In this document: positions 41,140 through 50,698 of the stretch, piece by piece
Numbering within the stretch: the first letter of the stretch is position 1
Layout: each line of letters begins with the position of its first letter
Source: Nannochloris sp. 'desiccata'
Taxonomy: Eukaryota > Chlorophyta > Trebouxiophyceae > Chlorellales > Chlorellaceae
Direction: 5' to 3'
DNA: 64,000 bases
Assembly (NCBI GenBank): GCA_019044685.2
Contig: JAGTXX020000006.1
Coordinates: 682,001 to 746,000, forward strand
Program-made: the position numbers and the translations under genes
The notes under the pieces: model-generated
Databases searched by the model: none
The model's input: the letters and a program-made list of their open reading frames with translations, nothing else
What the model was told of the DNA's origin: nothing

Positions 41140-42711
41140 TTTTTCGGGCTATTGTGTCTAAAATAACTGTTGATCGTTCCAGATGTTGCAAATGTGCAGA
41201 GAATTATGCAAGAGTATTTCTGCAAGGTAAAACCTTCTAGCTGGCAGCAGCACCGCTGCAGTGTTGCAGTAGAATGATAATTATTTAGAAAGGCTGTGCG
41301 AGAGGTGAGCTGAGACACAAAGCCTGCCAACAACACGGCATGGCTGTTTGGAAACAATCAATCATCATTGAATGGCAAACTTTGTTGAACACCGGGCCAG
41401 TGCCACTGTGGCAGGCTGGTTCAGATTTTAGATAAGGGAAACGGGGAGGAACACACTGCATGATGCTCTGCGTTCCTTAAGTACTTCTGGAAAACACAGC
41501 AGACCCTTGGGAAACGAACGCTGCCCGCTCTCAGACCAACTTCATGGCCGTGATCTTCACCGCCGTGAAGAAACAACAGCAGACCTCACACCATGCAATG
41601 CGGCTTGATACGCCACCCTAGAAGATAGAGATAGGATTTATAATATGGTGTATCTCCAAGAAAAGGGGGTCTTTGGCTTCAGAGTCCTCGGCAGGGGCGC
41701 TGGCCTTCCTATTACATTTTTGGACTCAGAAACTTGTTCAAGGCATTTGTCCAGCCACCGCCTCAGGCAATAATCCATCAACAATCAGCCTCGGCTTTAT
41801 AATTAATTATTAATGAATAATTAGTCATCCTGCCATTTTTTGAAAGCTAGTCGTCAGCTTAATACTGAACTAGCGTTATTTACATGAGCTAAAATATAGA
41901 ATGAAATATACCGTAGAAATGGAAAAAGAAAGTTTTATGTAATTTATTTATTTGTAGCAGCATGCCACTATTACGCATCCGCCAGGGCTAAAAAAACCAC
42001 CACTGGTATATGTCGAAAATGCCGGAAAGTGAAGCAAATTCGGCATTATCAGGTGCTTCAGCTGGGAAAAATGCTGTGAAAAAAGTGCCGGGAGCGGAGC
42101 TATAATTTCTCAAGCAGCCACCCACAGAAAACATTGCGCTTTGATCACTCATCAACCTAGAGTGGAAAATAGCCGGCAAAAATTAGCCGGAGGTGGCCCA
42201 CGGCCCTATAAAATAGCCAAAATTTCCAAGCCTCTTTTTGTCTTTTTTCCGCTGGCGACGGCGGGAATGAAATGGGCACTAAAATGTTCATTTTTTCTTG
42301 CCTTGGTCCTCCCAAGTCATTATCACCCTATGTAAACAGTATATTAAGCCCCGAGCTCGTTATAAAGCCTACCTTGCTAAAGGCAAAAATAGCCGGAAAA
42401 ATCAGATGGAGAAAAAAAAGGATCCAAGGCAAAAACCTTATTTCACACACTGTTAGCATTCAAACGCAATTTATTAACATTTATGATAATTGTGGAATTG
42501 TTGATCAAAGCTCCTATAGCCGACGAAAAGTCTTGGCAATTTCATTCCTAGAGCGAAACACTTCAGCTATCTGTTCATGGCCGATAGGAATTTTTTTGCC
42601 GATCAATTATCACAATATAATTATTAAAATATTGGGTTATTGTTTCCCGAGCCATAAATTGCGTTCAATAGCTATTTCTCAACTCATCACTGCCATTGTA
42701 AATCTATCACG
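41140..42711. other. Divergent intergenic region, 1.6 kb
   Basis: Lies between the clathrin and EDC4 start codons. AT-rich in its second half. It contains repeated TAGCCGG words (42170, 42184, 42390). A 147-codon open frame at 42272-42715 is without recognisable content. Confidence 0.55.
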
Positions 42712-45700
42712 ATGAGCATACCCGGGAGCGGCCTTTTGGCTGCTTTAAGACGTAAAACACAAGGGTCTGCTGAACTTGCAGCAGCTGACGAGACAAAATT
42801 TGCAGCTCGTAGCTCAGCAGTCCACGCCTTGGAGCAAGCAGTCGCCACCGGTGCCGGCCCAGAGGGAGGAGCTAGAAAAGCTGCACGAGGCTGCACCGTC
42901 ACCACTGCTTCTAATGGAACCTTTGTCTACAACTTAGATGATTCTCACCTTGGAGAAGAATACCCTGAACTAACATTTGCCCCTGTTACTCGTGTCCCTG
43001 CTGATTACAAAGAGGCTAATGTCCGACAAATAGCTGTTAGTGAAGAATTCATCACCTATGGACTTAAACAAGGGCATATCCGTGTTCTACACCGCTTTTC
43101 GGAAGCTCGTGCCTTACTAAAAGGCCACACTCAAGCTATCGCTGATATCTGCTTCATTGGAGATGATGTAGTTGTCGCAGGAGGACAAGACGGTGAACTC
43201 TTTGGCTGGAAACTCAGTGTTCATGATGGAGATAACGCTATCCATGCTGATCAATTCTTGCATGCAAAGTTCTCTCCTGGATGTGATACCTCTCCTGTGA
43301 CGTTGGCGCCTTTATCTTCACGATCTGAGGTGGCGGTCGCGGTAGGGAATGCTGTTATGGTGTTGCAACCCCTGGTCGAAGTCGCCACTGATCTTGAGAT
43401 TGACCCCTTGGAACCGACTCCAGCAAGAAAGATGCCTAATTTTCCCGTACAAGATGCTCCTACCGCGATCTCTGGAACCGAAGATGGGACGTATCTTGCT
43501 GCTGGAAGTAAACACGGGAGAGTGTATATTGCTAAGATCGAAGCTGATGGCAGTATCAAGGCGAGAGCTCAATTGGATGTCGGTGCTGGGTCACCTATCT
43601 CTGCTGTTGCATGGCTTACCTCTACTACATTATTGGTGTCTACTGTATCTGGTACTAAACAGATGGTATTTTCCACTACAGATGACGCAGTTTCATTTGT
43701 TGCTGGCGATTCTGTAGTACTGGAAACTTCCGCTTCTTCAAAGGAAAGTTCTTCTTCTTTTGTGCACACCGAAGTCGTTTCTGCCCAGAATCTTGTTGTT
43801 ATGGCTGATACCCCTCGTAAACAAGTGTATACTCTCCATTACTCTGCTGCGCCTGCTGGGCATGCTGTGCGCTTTGATTATCTTGCTCGGTTTAGGGTTG
43901 GTTTACCAATTTTGAATTTTACAGCGATTTGGAATCCTGATCAAGGTGAAGAAGGTGCTGTAGAGATTGATTGTGTACAGACTGAAGCTGTACAGCAATA
44001 CTTCTTGGATCCTAGACTGTGCTCAGTAGAAAGAAGCGGTGCTGATGCAGCGGGTGGTGTCAGTTCTACTGTGACTCAGATTCAAGAGAGTAGCAGTGCT
44101 TCTAGTACCGGTGTCGTAGGCCCATCTGCTTCTAGTATTCTAGGTGCTGATGGAGGAGCCACATCTTACCAATCTAGGGAGGACAATATTGCCGCAGCCG
44201 CAGAGGAAGAAAGCGAAGAATCGCAGAGTGAAGGATGCATCAGCCCTCCAGCATCTCTTGCAGACTCCGCAGTGCCTGAAATCCAAATCCCTGTCCCTGT
44301 GAGCATTTCCACTGTTTCTGAGCCTTCCCCTGCTGGGGTACCCACGAAGCTGCTGACGCCTACAGACATTCTTCGTTCTACCTCTAAAGACCTTCCTCCA
44401 AGAGCGGCCGCTCCTCCTGCACCTGCTATAAAGATATTGCAGCGTGAAAATAATAAAAGTAAAAATAATACTGCCCCCGCTCCTGCGCCTGTCCTCTCCT
44501 CTGAGCCTGAAGAGATTGCTGCTCCTGCTGCATCCACTACCGCTATAGCTGGTACTGCTGGAACTACCACTGCCGCCGCCCCCATCCCCGCTGCTGATAG
44601 TGGTTTCCAACCCGGTATAGCTGCAGCTGTGGCCGAAGAGATGCGTACAGTGCAACGCAACTTTGCTGCACAAGTCTCTTCCATGCGCACAGATCTTTTA
44701 AAAGCAATGCGTTCTGAATTGACTGCTCAAAACGCAGCAACTGAAAAATTAATGAGAGAGGCTCTTGCAGCTCAAGCCACCGCAGTAGCTGCTGAGCGTG
44801 CTGCTCTTTTGGCTGAAGAAAGGGCGAATATGGAACGATTACTCGGTGCCATCTCTACTTCAATAAACCATGATGTTCCTGCACAACTCAGCGAAATTAT
44901 GCGCTCTGAATTGGATGGGGTGGCTTTAACCATCGCTGCTTCTATAGCTCCTACGGTGAAGGAAGCTGTCGCTGCTGCGCTTCCTAAAGAAACCAGCGTT
45001 GCTATTAAATCCGCATTGGATAAACATTTGGCATCTTCCTTGCAAACTGGATTGACCAAGCCTATTCAAGACTCATTCCGTCAAGCTTTTACAAAGCAAA
45101 TTGTGCCTTCATTTGAAAATGCTTGCCAGTCAATGTTTTTGCAAATGGATAAAACTTTGACAAAAGGCTTTCTTGAGCATTCTGAAGCTACAAAAAGTGC
45201 GTTATCTGAACCGATAGCGCTAGCAGCGTCTCTCAGAGAGTCTTTGGCTGACGCTGCACGTCTTGGAGGCGGTGCGTTAAGTGCCGAGGGGTCTGTCGGG
45301 GGCCTCGCTCGGGCAACTTCAGTTGCTAGTTCCATGCGCTCCCCTCGCACAATAGACGTAAAGACCGAACTTCGCGGTATGATGACTCAAGGCCGGTATG
45401 AAGAAGCATTCTCGAGAGCTCTCGGTTTGCAAGATGTCTCTACAGTTGGCTGGCTATGCTCTCAAGCTGATGCTGCGGCCGTGCTTTCTACCTCCCCACC
45501 TGCTTTATCCCAAATGGTTCTGTTGTCTTTAGTACAACAACTCGCCGCAGATATTTCTACCGGTCCTTCTACTAAGTTGCAATGGATTCGTGAAGCTGCA
45601 CTGGCTTTGAACCCTCAAGATCCCATGCTAGGCCCTCATTTGAGACCTGTGTTGGAGCAGGTGCATGCAGCATTAGCGGCGGCGGTGGGCAAGATGCAAG

Positions 45701-45762
45701 GAGGGGACGTGCAGAGCTGTAAATTGGCAATGCATGTTATTCACTCCCAAATGAGTAGCTAA
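42712..45762 (+). CDS. EDC4: Enhancer of mRNA decapping 4 / Varicose homolog
   Basis: Intronless, 1016 residues. The N-terminal half is a WD40-like propeller (about 60-430): 'ARALLKGHTQAIADICFIGDDVVVAG', 'DGELFGWKL', 'HGRVYIAKIEADG' and the 'HYSAAPAG...FDYLARFRVGLPILNFT' block characteristic of EDC4/VCS. A long Ser/Ala/Pro-rich linker (about 430-640) follows. The C-terminal third is alpha-helical with coiled-coil segments and ends in the EDC4 helical domain: 'MTQGRYEEAFSRALGLQDVS', 'LSQMVLLSLVQQLAADIS' and 'WIREAALALNPQDPM'. It scaffolds DCP2-DCP1 in processing bodies to promote 5' decapping of mRNA. The start ATG (MSIPGSGLLAAL) opens the frame. TGTAA appears at 45970. Confidence 0.9.
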   Translation: MSIPGSGLLAALRRKTQGSAELAAADETKFAARSSAVHALEQAVATGAGPEGGARKAARGCTVTTASNGTFVYNLDDSHLGEEYPELTFAPVTRVPADYKEANVRQIAVSEEFITYGLKQGHIRVLHRFSEARALLKGHTQAIADICFIGDDVVVAGGQDGELFGWKLSVHDGDNAIHADQFLHAKFSPGCDTSPVTLAPLSSRSEVAVAVGNAVMVLQPLVEVATDLEIDPLEPTPARKMPNFPVQDAPTAISGTEDGTYLAAGSKHGRVYIAKIEADGSIKARAQLDVGAGSPISAVAWLTSTTLLVSTVSGTKQMVFSTTDDAVSFVAGDSVVLETSASSKESSSSFVHTEVVSAQNLVVMADTPRKQVYTLHYSAAPAGHAVRFDYLARFRVGLPILNFTAIWNPDQGEEGAVEIDCVQTEAVQQYFLDPRLCSVERSGADAAGGVSSTVTQIQESSSASSTGVVGPSASSILGADGGATSYQSREDNIAAAAEEESEESQSEGCISPPASLADSAVPEIQIPVPVSISTVSEPSPAGVPTKLLTPTDILRSTSKDLPPRAAAPPAPAIKILQRENNKSKNNTAPAPAPVLSSEPEEIAAPAASTTAIAGTAGTTTAAAPIPAADSGFQPGIAAAVAEEMRTVQRNFAAQVSSMRTDLLKAMRSELTAQNAATEKLMREALAAQATAVAAERAALLAEERANMERLLGAISTSINHDVPAQLSEIMRSELDGVALTIAASIAPTVKEAVAAALPKETSVAIKSALDKHLASSLQTGLTKPIQDSFRQAFTKQIVPSFENACQSMFLQMDKTLTKGFLEHSEATKSALSEPIALAASLRESLADAARLGGGALSAEGSVGGLARATSVASSMRSPRTIDVKTELRGMMTQGRYEEAFSRALGLQDVSTVGWLCSQADAAAVLSTSPPALSQMVLLSLVQQLAADISTGPSTKLQWIREAALALNPQDPMLGPHLRPVLEQVHAALAAAVGKMQGGDVQSCKLAMHVIHSQMSS

Positions 45763-46626
45763 GAAACTTAAGAACACAAATCTTCAATTTGAATGCACAG
45801 ATAATCCTGCCATGGGGGGGGGTGCGTGCATTCCATTATCCCGTGGCCACTTGCACGTTCTTTCTGACGTTTTTAAGAAAGAAAGAAATACTTGACTTTT
45901 ATAAATTAAATGAAAGAAAAATTTCCTTCACTTCTCTCGTCATATATTGTTACAGTTCAATTATGGCAATGTAATAATTAAGACAAACAAAAGTCAGATG
46001 GAAGTAATAGTGTTGGGTGGGTGACGGGACAGGAGGGAAATTGAAAAAAAAAATGGTTTTATATTTGGAAAAGACAATGTGTCTTGAATTAAAAGTATTC
46101 TTCAGTTGAAATGTGGGAGGGGGGATAACTTATATGGAATAGTATATAAATAAGATGGAGTAAGGTCGCTTTGAAAAATGGAGTGTATTTGAAGGTCGCG
46201 AAAATGGGTCGGGGAAAATATGTGCCCCGCCCATTCCCTAAAACAAAATGTTTATTTTTCTCAAGTTTTTCGCCAAATTTGGAGACAAAAAAGGGATTTC
46301 GAGTTCATACGGGTTCAATTAAGCATGATATCAAAGGCCAAATTTGCCTGGAAGCAACATTGTAGGGTACTAAATGTGGGAAAGACAACAACAACCCCAA
46401 TGGAAATTATTATGGAAGACGAGGGACACCCTCTCAGGTTTCTAGAGAAAAGGACAAATTTAAAAGGAAGAACAGTTAATATAGATAGTGTGATCTGGTA
46501 TCATATCTAGTATCAAAGAGGTCGTAAATATATAAACATAGTGTAATAGATCGAAATTATCGAGAGGGCAAACCGTTGTTTGTTTGTTTTTCTTTCTTTC
46601 TTCCTAAAGACCAAAGGACGAATTTT
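45763..46626. other. Convergent intergenic region
   Basis: About 864 bp between EDC4 and AP2 factor A stop codons. It holds a short poly(G) near 45813-45821 and a TGTAA at 45970. A 96-codon open frame at 46220-46510 has no recognisable content. Confidence 0.55.
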
Positions 46627-48201
46627 TTAAACGAAAAGTGCTCTGGTTACGGGCAGCACTCCATTTCCATCACCTTCTTGTGGACATTCCAAATCAGCAG
46701 ACAAGCTCGCCAACAACCCCGGTGAGATTTGCATTGTCCCGGGTAAAGAACACTCGTTTAAGGCTGCTCCAGCCGACATCAAATTTTTCAAATCGATGCA
46801 ATCGGGTCCTCCATTTCCAAGATCACCCAATGCGGCAGCAAGTGCTTCAGCCCTGGTCGGTTTTGGCTTGGTTGCAGAGGCCCCTTCAGGGAAGTCAACC
46901 CCGGTAATATTCTTGTTAATATCATCGTTATTATGAGCTTCAGGAGCGCGGTTTGGAAGCACTGTTTGAGGAGATACAATGGTATCAAACAGCATTCCAG
47001 CCAGGGCATCTTCTGAAGAGTAGGTGGTGAATCTGCGAGCAGCTGCTTCCATTTCAATTTCAATGCCTTCAGTGGTCGGACCAGAAGGTGGAATCTGTGA
47101 AGAACAGTTTTCAGCCCCATCCTTGTTGTTTCCTTGCAGCTGTTTTTGGAGTTGCTCATAAGCGGCAATTCCAGCAACTGCAGCGGCTGCTGCTGCAGCA
47201 GCAGAGGGGTCAAATACCAGATTCAAATCAGTCTCGTCCAAAGTTTTAGCTTCTTCTTCCTCAACACCAGTTGCAATAGCATTCATAGCAGCAACATCGT
47301 CTTCAGTCATGCCTGCTGTGCTGCGTAACGCCATCTCCATTTGAATGTCAGCGTCGGTGAGGATGCCCTTTTCACGAGCCTCGGCCATTTGCTCTTCATC
47401 TGTAAAATAAAGAAGAAGGAAGAAAATAATTAATCAAGGGCGACACAGTAGTATAGAGTATTATATCGGTTATTCCGTGCCATTCTCATTTAAGAAAACT
47501 GGGTAAAATCCGAAAAGTAGCTGATGTGGCGTCCTCTCAAAAAAAAAAAAAAAAAACTTACTCAGATCATCCATATAGCACGCAAGATGGAAATTCGTAG
47601 CAGCCCCTACTCCATTCCGATCAATGGCAGCTAAATCATAAGCCTTCGCAGCGTGAATTTCAGAATCGTGTAAACCCAGGTATTGATACTTTCTACCTGC
47701 AGTTTGACCAATTCGTGCCTCCCATCGGCCCTTTTGGTGCCTCGTGACTCCCTTGAACATCGAACTCTGCACAGATTCGCCCTTACTGTGCCTTCTCAAA
47801 CCAGCCACAACAACCTCTGGATCAAATGCATTCAATTTTTGGGTAAAAGGAAGGTACCAAAGGTGCGAAAAGTTGGTTTCAGCACGATTGCCACGGTACC
47901 TAACTGCCGCGACATCAAAGGCCAACGCCGCGAGTTGTGGTGAGTCGTAACCTCCTAGGTAGAGCTGTTTGCCATTCTCCCAGAGGTGTGCTTCAAAACG
48001 ATTTGTTCTGATGTGGTGAGTAACTCCTCGATATTGGATAGGAAGGTCAGAGCTGCTGTTGTTGTGGCCACCTCTGCCAGCGTTGTTGTTAGTTTTACCT
48101 CGGCGGCCCCGGGCGCCTTCATTCGCGTTGCGGGCGTATTGGGGTGCGAAATCTGGATCCTCTTCTTCTTCAGAGCTACGGGTACGTTTACGTGAGCGTG
48201 T
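46627..48201 (-). CDS. Double-AP2-domain transcription factor A (AP2/ANT type)
   Basis: Exons 48201-47562 and 47399-46627 give 470 residues. Start is the first in-frame ATG (MTRSRKRTRSSEEEED), which opens on a nuclear-localisation-like basic stretch; the frame stays open a further 40 codons upstream without an ATG, so a 5' exon joined at the TAGCAG acceptor is possible. Two AP2 domains: 'YRGVTHHIRTNRFEAHLW'...'LYLGGYDSPQLAALAFDVAA', and 'FKGVTRHQKGRWEARIG'...'YLGLHDSEIHAAKAYDLAAI', each ending in a [TN]NF motif. The C-terminal half is Ala/Glu-rich and disordered. Two linked AP2 domains are typical of the APETALA2/AINTEGUMENTA group of green-lineage DNA-binding regulators. A polypyrimidine run follows the exon 1 donor. 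Confidence 0.85.
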
Positions 48202-48532
48202 CATCAAAGATTTGAGAGGCGTAGAAGAGCTCTGAATGGAGGAAGAAGCGGTTGATTTTGGAGACGAGGCGAGAGGTGGGCTACTTGGGAGTATCGAGGT
48301 CACCACTCCTGCTACTAATTAGCCAAAGGGAAGGGAACGAAGGATACAAATCAATATAATACGAGTCAATTAAAGAGTTATTTGCGAGTTGTATAGTCAA
48401 TATTCATAATTTTCTCCAAGGCAGTTTGCCTCGAATTTAAATTTAGTTTTTTTGTCCTAGGTAGACTCGAGTTTTTCGAGGCAAATTGCGTTCTCGAGGC
48501 GTACATGGATTTGAATATCAATTTGCGTGCGC

Positions 48533-48540
48533 TATTTATA
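48533..48540 (-). promoter_or_regulatory. Candidate TATA box of AP2 factor A
   Basis: TATAAATA on the minus strand, about 330 bases upstream of the chosen start codon. This would imply a long 5' UTR, possibly containing an intron that ends at the TAGCAG near 48311. Confidence 0.35.
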
Positions 48541-48761
48541 CAGATTTGATGTCTTTCTGACGATTCATTATATTTAAGCCAAAATAGAGAGCATGAGGCA
48601 GGGATAACCGCTATGGGCAAACAAAGAAAAGAGCAACTATGCATGGCGGCCGAGCGGGGGCGGCTGTCAAGCAATGCAAATTCCTCCCCCCTTGGCTAGT
48701 CTATCAATGATATTGGATCCACTTTGGAATTTTAGACAGCTACGTTTTGCCCATCATCACA

Positions 48762-49075
48762 ATGAGCCGTCAGAATGGGGTCTGTCACCACCAGAATTTT
48801 GCTTTCGCATACTTTTTGACCCCACACTGTGACAGGTCGTGCCTTGCATGCAAAAATACAGCCCAGATAGTTGCTGGGTACCTGCTCCCCTTGACGATCA
48901 ATTGTGTTGTAGAAGAAATCTCTCTCCAAGTAAGTTTTGAAGGGGTAAGTGTGTTGAGTTTACTATACATTACAGCCACAGTGAGCTATTTCTTTGGTAT
49001 TTGTTACTTATGCCGTTGCAAGCGGCACGTGTGGTGTTTCGTTCTGCGGTACTGGTAATACCTTGGTTATTTTGA
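48762..49075 (+). pseudogene. C-terminal fragment of a multi-span membrane protein, copy A
   Basis: One frame encodes '...NFAFAYFLTPHCDRSCLACK' then 'NTAQIVAGYLLPLTI' and ends near a GTAAGT at about 48929; a different frame from 48977 encodes 'HSELF...LLLMPLQAARVV' and stops at 49075. Both parts match the sequence at 50201-50431 (CLACKNIAQIVVAY; HSGLI...VLLIPLQAGIV). The frame change between them, with no splice choice that repairs it, and the lack of an N-terminal portion suggest a decayed duplicate. A short unrecognised exon cannot be excluded. Confidence 0.5.
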
Positions 49076-49162
49076 AAGTATTGTATTAATGATCTAATAA
49101 ACCCGCCGAGCACTCTGCGCTAAAGGGATAATTTCGATTACCTGGTCTTTGCTGTCCCGTAG

Positions 49163-50191
49163 ATCAATCACGAGCCACAATCTCAGTCTTAAACGGCGGC
49201 GCCTTAAGAGGTAACCTTGGCAGCAATACTGTTGCTAGAATCCCAAGGTATGGTGGTAAAATCAGTCCTTTAATTGCAGAAAAATTTGTGCAAACACCAA
49301 TGATATGGTACTTCGCAGCTTGCGAGCGTATTGTGAGGATTGGGGAATCGTTATCAAGAGATTTGAAGATGTTGAAATGGAAGAAGTAAGTAGTTGATGA
49401 GTCGTTGCTCATCTACACTTAGTACGCACAACTAGAAAATGTGGGACCTTACCTAGCAAAGAATTGAAGTCTTTCAAAAAGTTGATCTCAAAGATTAGAT
49501 TTTTCACTGCCACTGCTCCGTCCGCTGCTCCCACAATTGGTCAAATCATATTTACCCTCAAATCATTCATGCACATTTCCTGCAGGCTTGGAGGGTGCAA
49601 TTTCACCAAGGCTTTTCCTATGACAACGTGGCTCTATTTCTAGGGATGCTTATATCTTTTCTGGGACACCTCCGCCACGTTTTCCGAGAAGCCACCTTCT
49701 CATCCCACCTTGTCCTGTCGCTAACTTGGAGTTTGGTTCAAAGCACCCTCTTACTCTCCTTGCTGTATTTACGTCGCGCAACCTATTACAAGCATAGAGA
49801 AGCCATCTTAGGGGCAAACATCGTATCCAGAGCGTTGGTGTATTATTTTTTCACAATGAAGGCCCCTGCATTTTTATCAGTTCACCCGCTACAACTCCCA
49901 GCCTCCCCTCTCCAAGCTGCCATGCATTTATTAACACTTCCTGCCATGACACTGCGTATTCTGGTTACCTTTATTACTACTTCGAATACTTCACGTGCTA
50001 ATGCGTTAGCTATTCTTCTCCTTCATTGGTTTCATAGTCTTACTCGCTGTGAATTAGAACTTGAAAGAATCCCGGGACAAGGACAGCGATACCAACAAAT
50101 AATTAGTACTATCGAAGAGTACAGTTTTCAGTACTTTCCACTACCGCCATCTCTATCAAGTCACAGTGGATCTTCTGGATTAGATGAATAA
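49163..50191 (+). CDS. Multi-span membrane protein of unknown function, 5' end unresolved
   Basis: The main exon (about 49594-50191) encodes roughly 199 residues with several hydrophobic segments: 'VALFLGMLISFLGHLRHVF', 'LVLSLTWSLVQSTLLLSLLY', 'AMHLLTLPAMTLRILVTFI' and 'ANALAILLLHWFHSL'. An upstream exon at about 49163-49386 (NTVARIPRYGGKISPLIAEK... to LKMLKWK) is suggested by a GTAAGT donor and a TAG acceptor; joining to the main exon in frame needs a non-ideal GGAG acceptor at 49593, as the stronger TGCAG at 49585 gives the wrong phase. No first ATG exon was found. After the stop (TAA TAG) the same frame continues with coding-like sequence homologous to copy A. No family recognised. Confidence 0.45.
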
Positions 50192-50200
50192 TAGGCATGC

Positions 50201-50431
50201 CTGGCATGTAAAAATATAGCACAGATTGTTGTTGCCTACGTACTTCCCATGACTATTATTTTTGTAGAGGAAATAATTTCAAGGAATACGTACCTTTTAA
50301 ACCATATCGATGGTGCATTTACGATGAGCTACAGTCATTCTGGGCTTATTATTAGGCATGTACTGCTGATTCCACTTCAAGCGGGGATTGTCTTGCAGTG
50401 TCTTCTACCTCTGCTACGTTGGAAATTTTAA
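50201..50431 (+). pseudogene. C-terminal membrane segment, copy B, separated by stops from the upstream frame
   Basis: Starts right after TAA TAG in the same frame as the preceding gene and runs 76 codons to a TAA: CLACKNIAQIVVAYVLPMTI, then 'VEEIIS', and 'HSGLI...HVLLIPLQAGIV'. It pairs with copy A in both parts. It could be the former C-terminus of the upstream gene cut off by a nonsense change, or a separately spliced last exon, though no phase-0 donor was found to join it. Confidence 0.45.
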
Positions 50432-50698
50432 TTAATTTTTACAATCGTTTTTACAGTTCTTACTACTTTTAAATAAAAGTAAGTGCCCCGAATAAATGTA
50501 TGTTTTTGATCGCGTTTCAATTAAGTATGTAATAGGATTCGAGGAAAATTAAAAATAGGAATTGGAAAGAGCTTGCCAGGCAGGTTCTCCCGCTCACAAG
50601 AGATTTTTTTTTAGTTTTTAGTTTTTCCCTCAGTATTTTATCAAATATTTTTGCCACACCTGCGCTTAAAATTATAATAAGATCACTTTATCACTGCT

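Noticed and set aside
42272..42715. 147-codon open frame upstream of EDC4
   Set aside because: AT-rich, Ile/Ser-rich product without domain or signal, overlapping the EDC4 start; more likely promoter sequence open by chance.
44140..44690. Two long minus-strand open frames (about 175 codons each)
   Set aside because: They lie opposite the Ala/Ser/Pro-rich linker of EDC4 and mirror its codon bias; their products are low-complexity Ser/Gly/Arg with no domain.
46220..46510. 96-codon open frame between EDC4 and AP2 factor A
   Set aside because: No domain; lies where 3' UTRs of convergent genes are expected.
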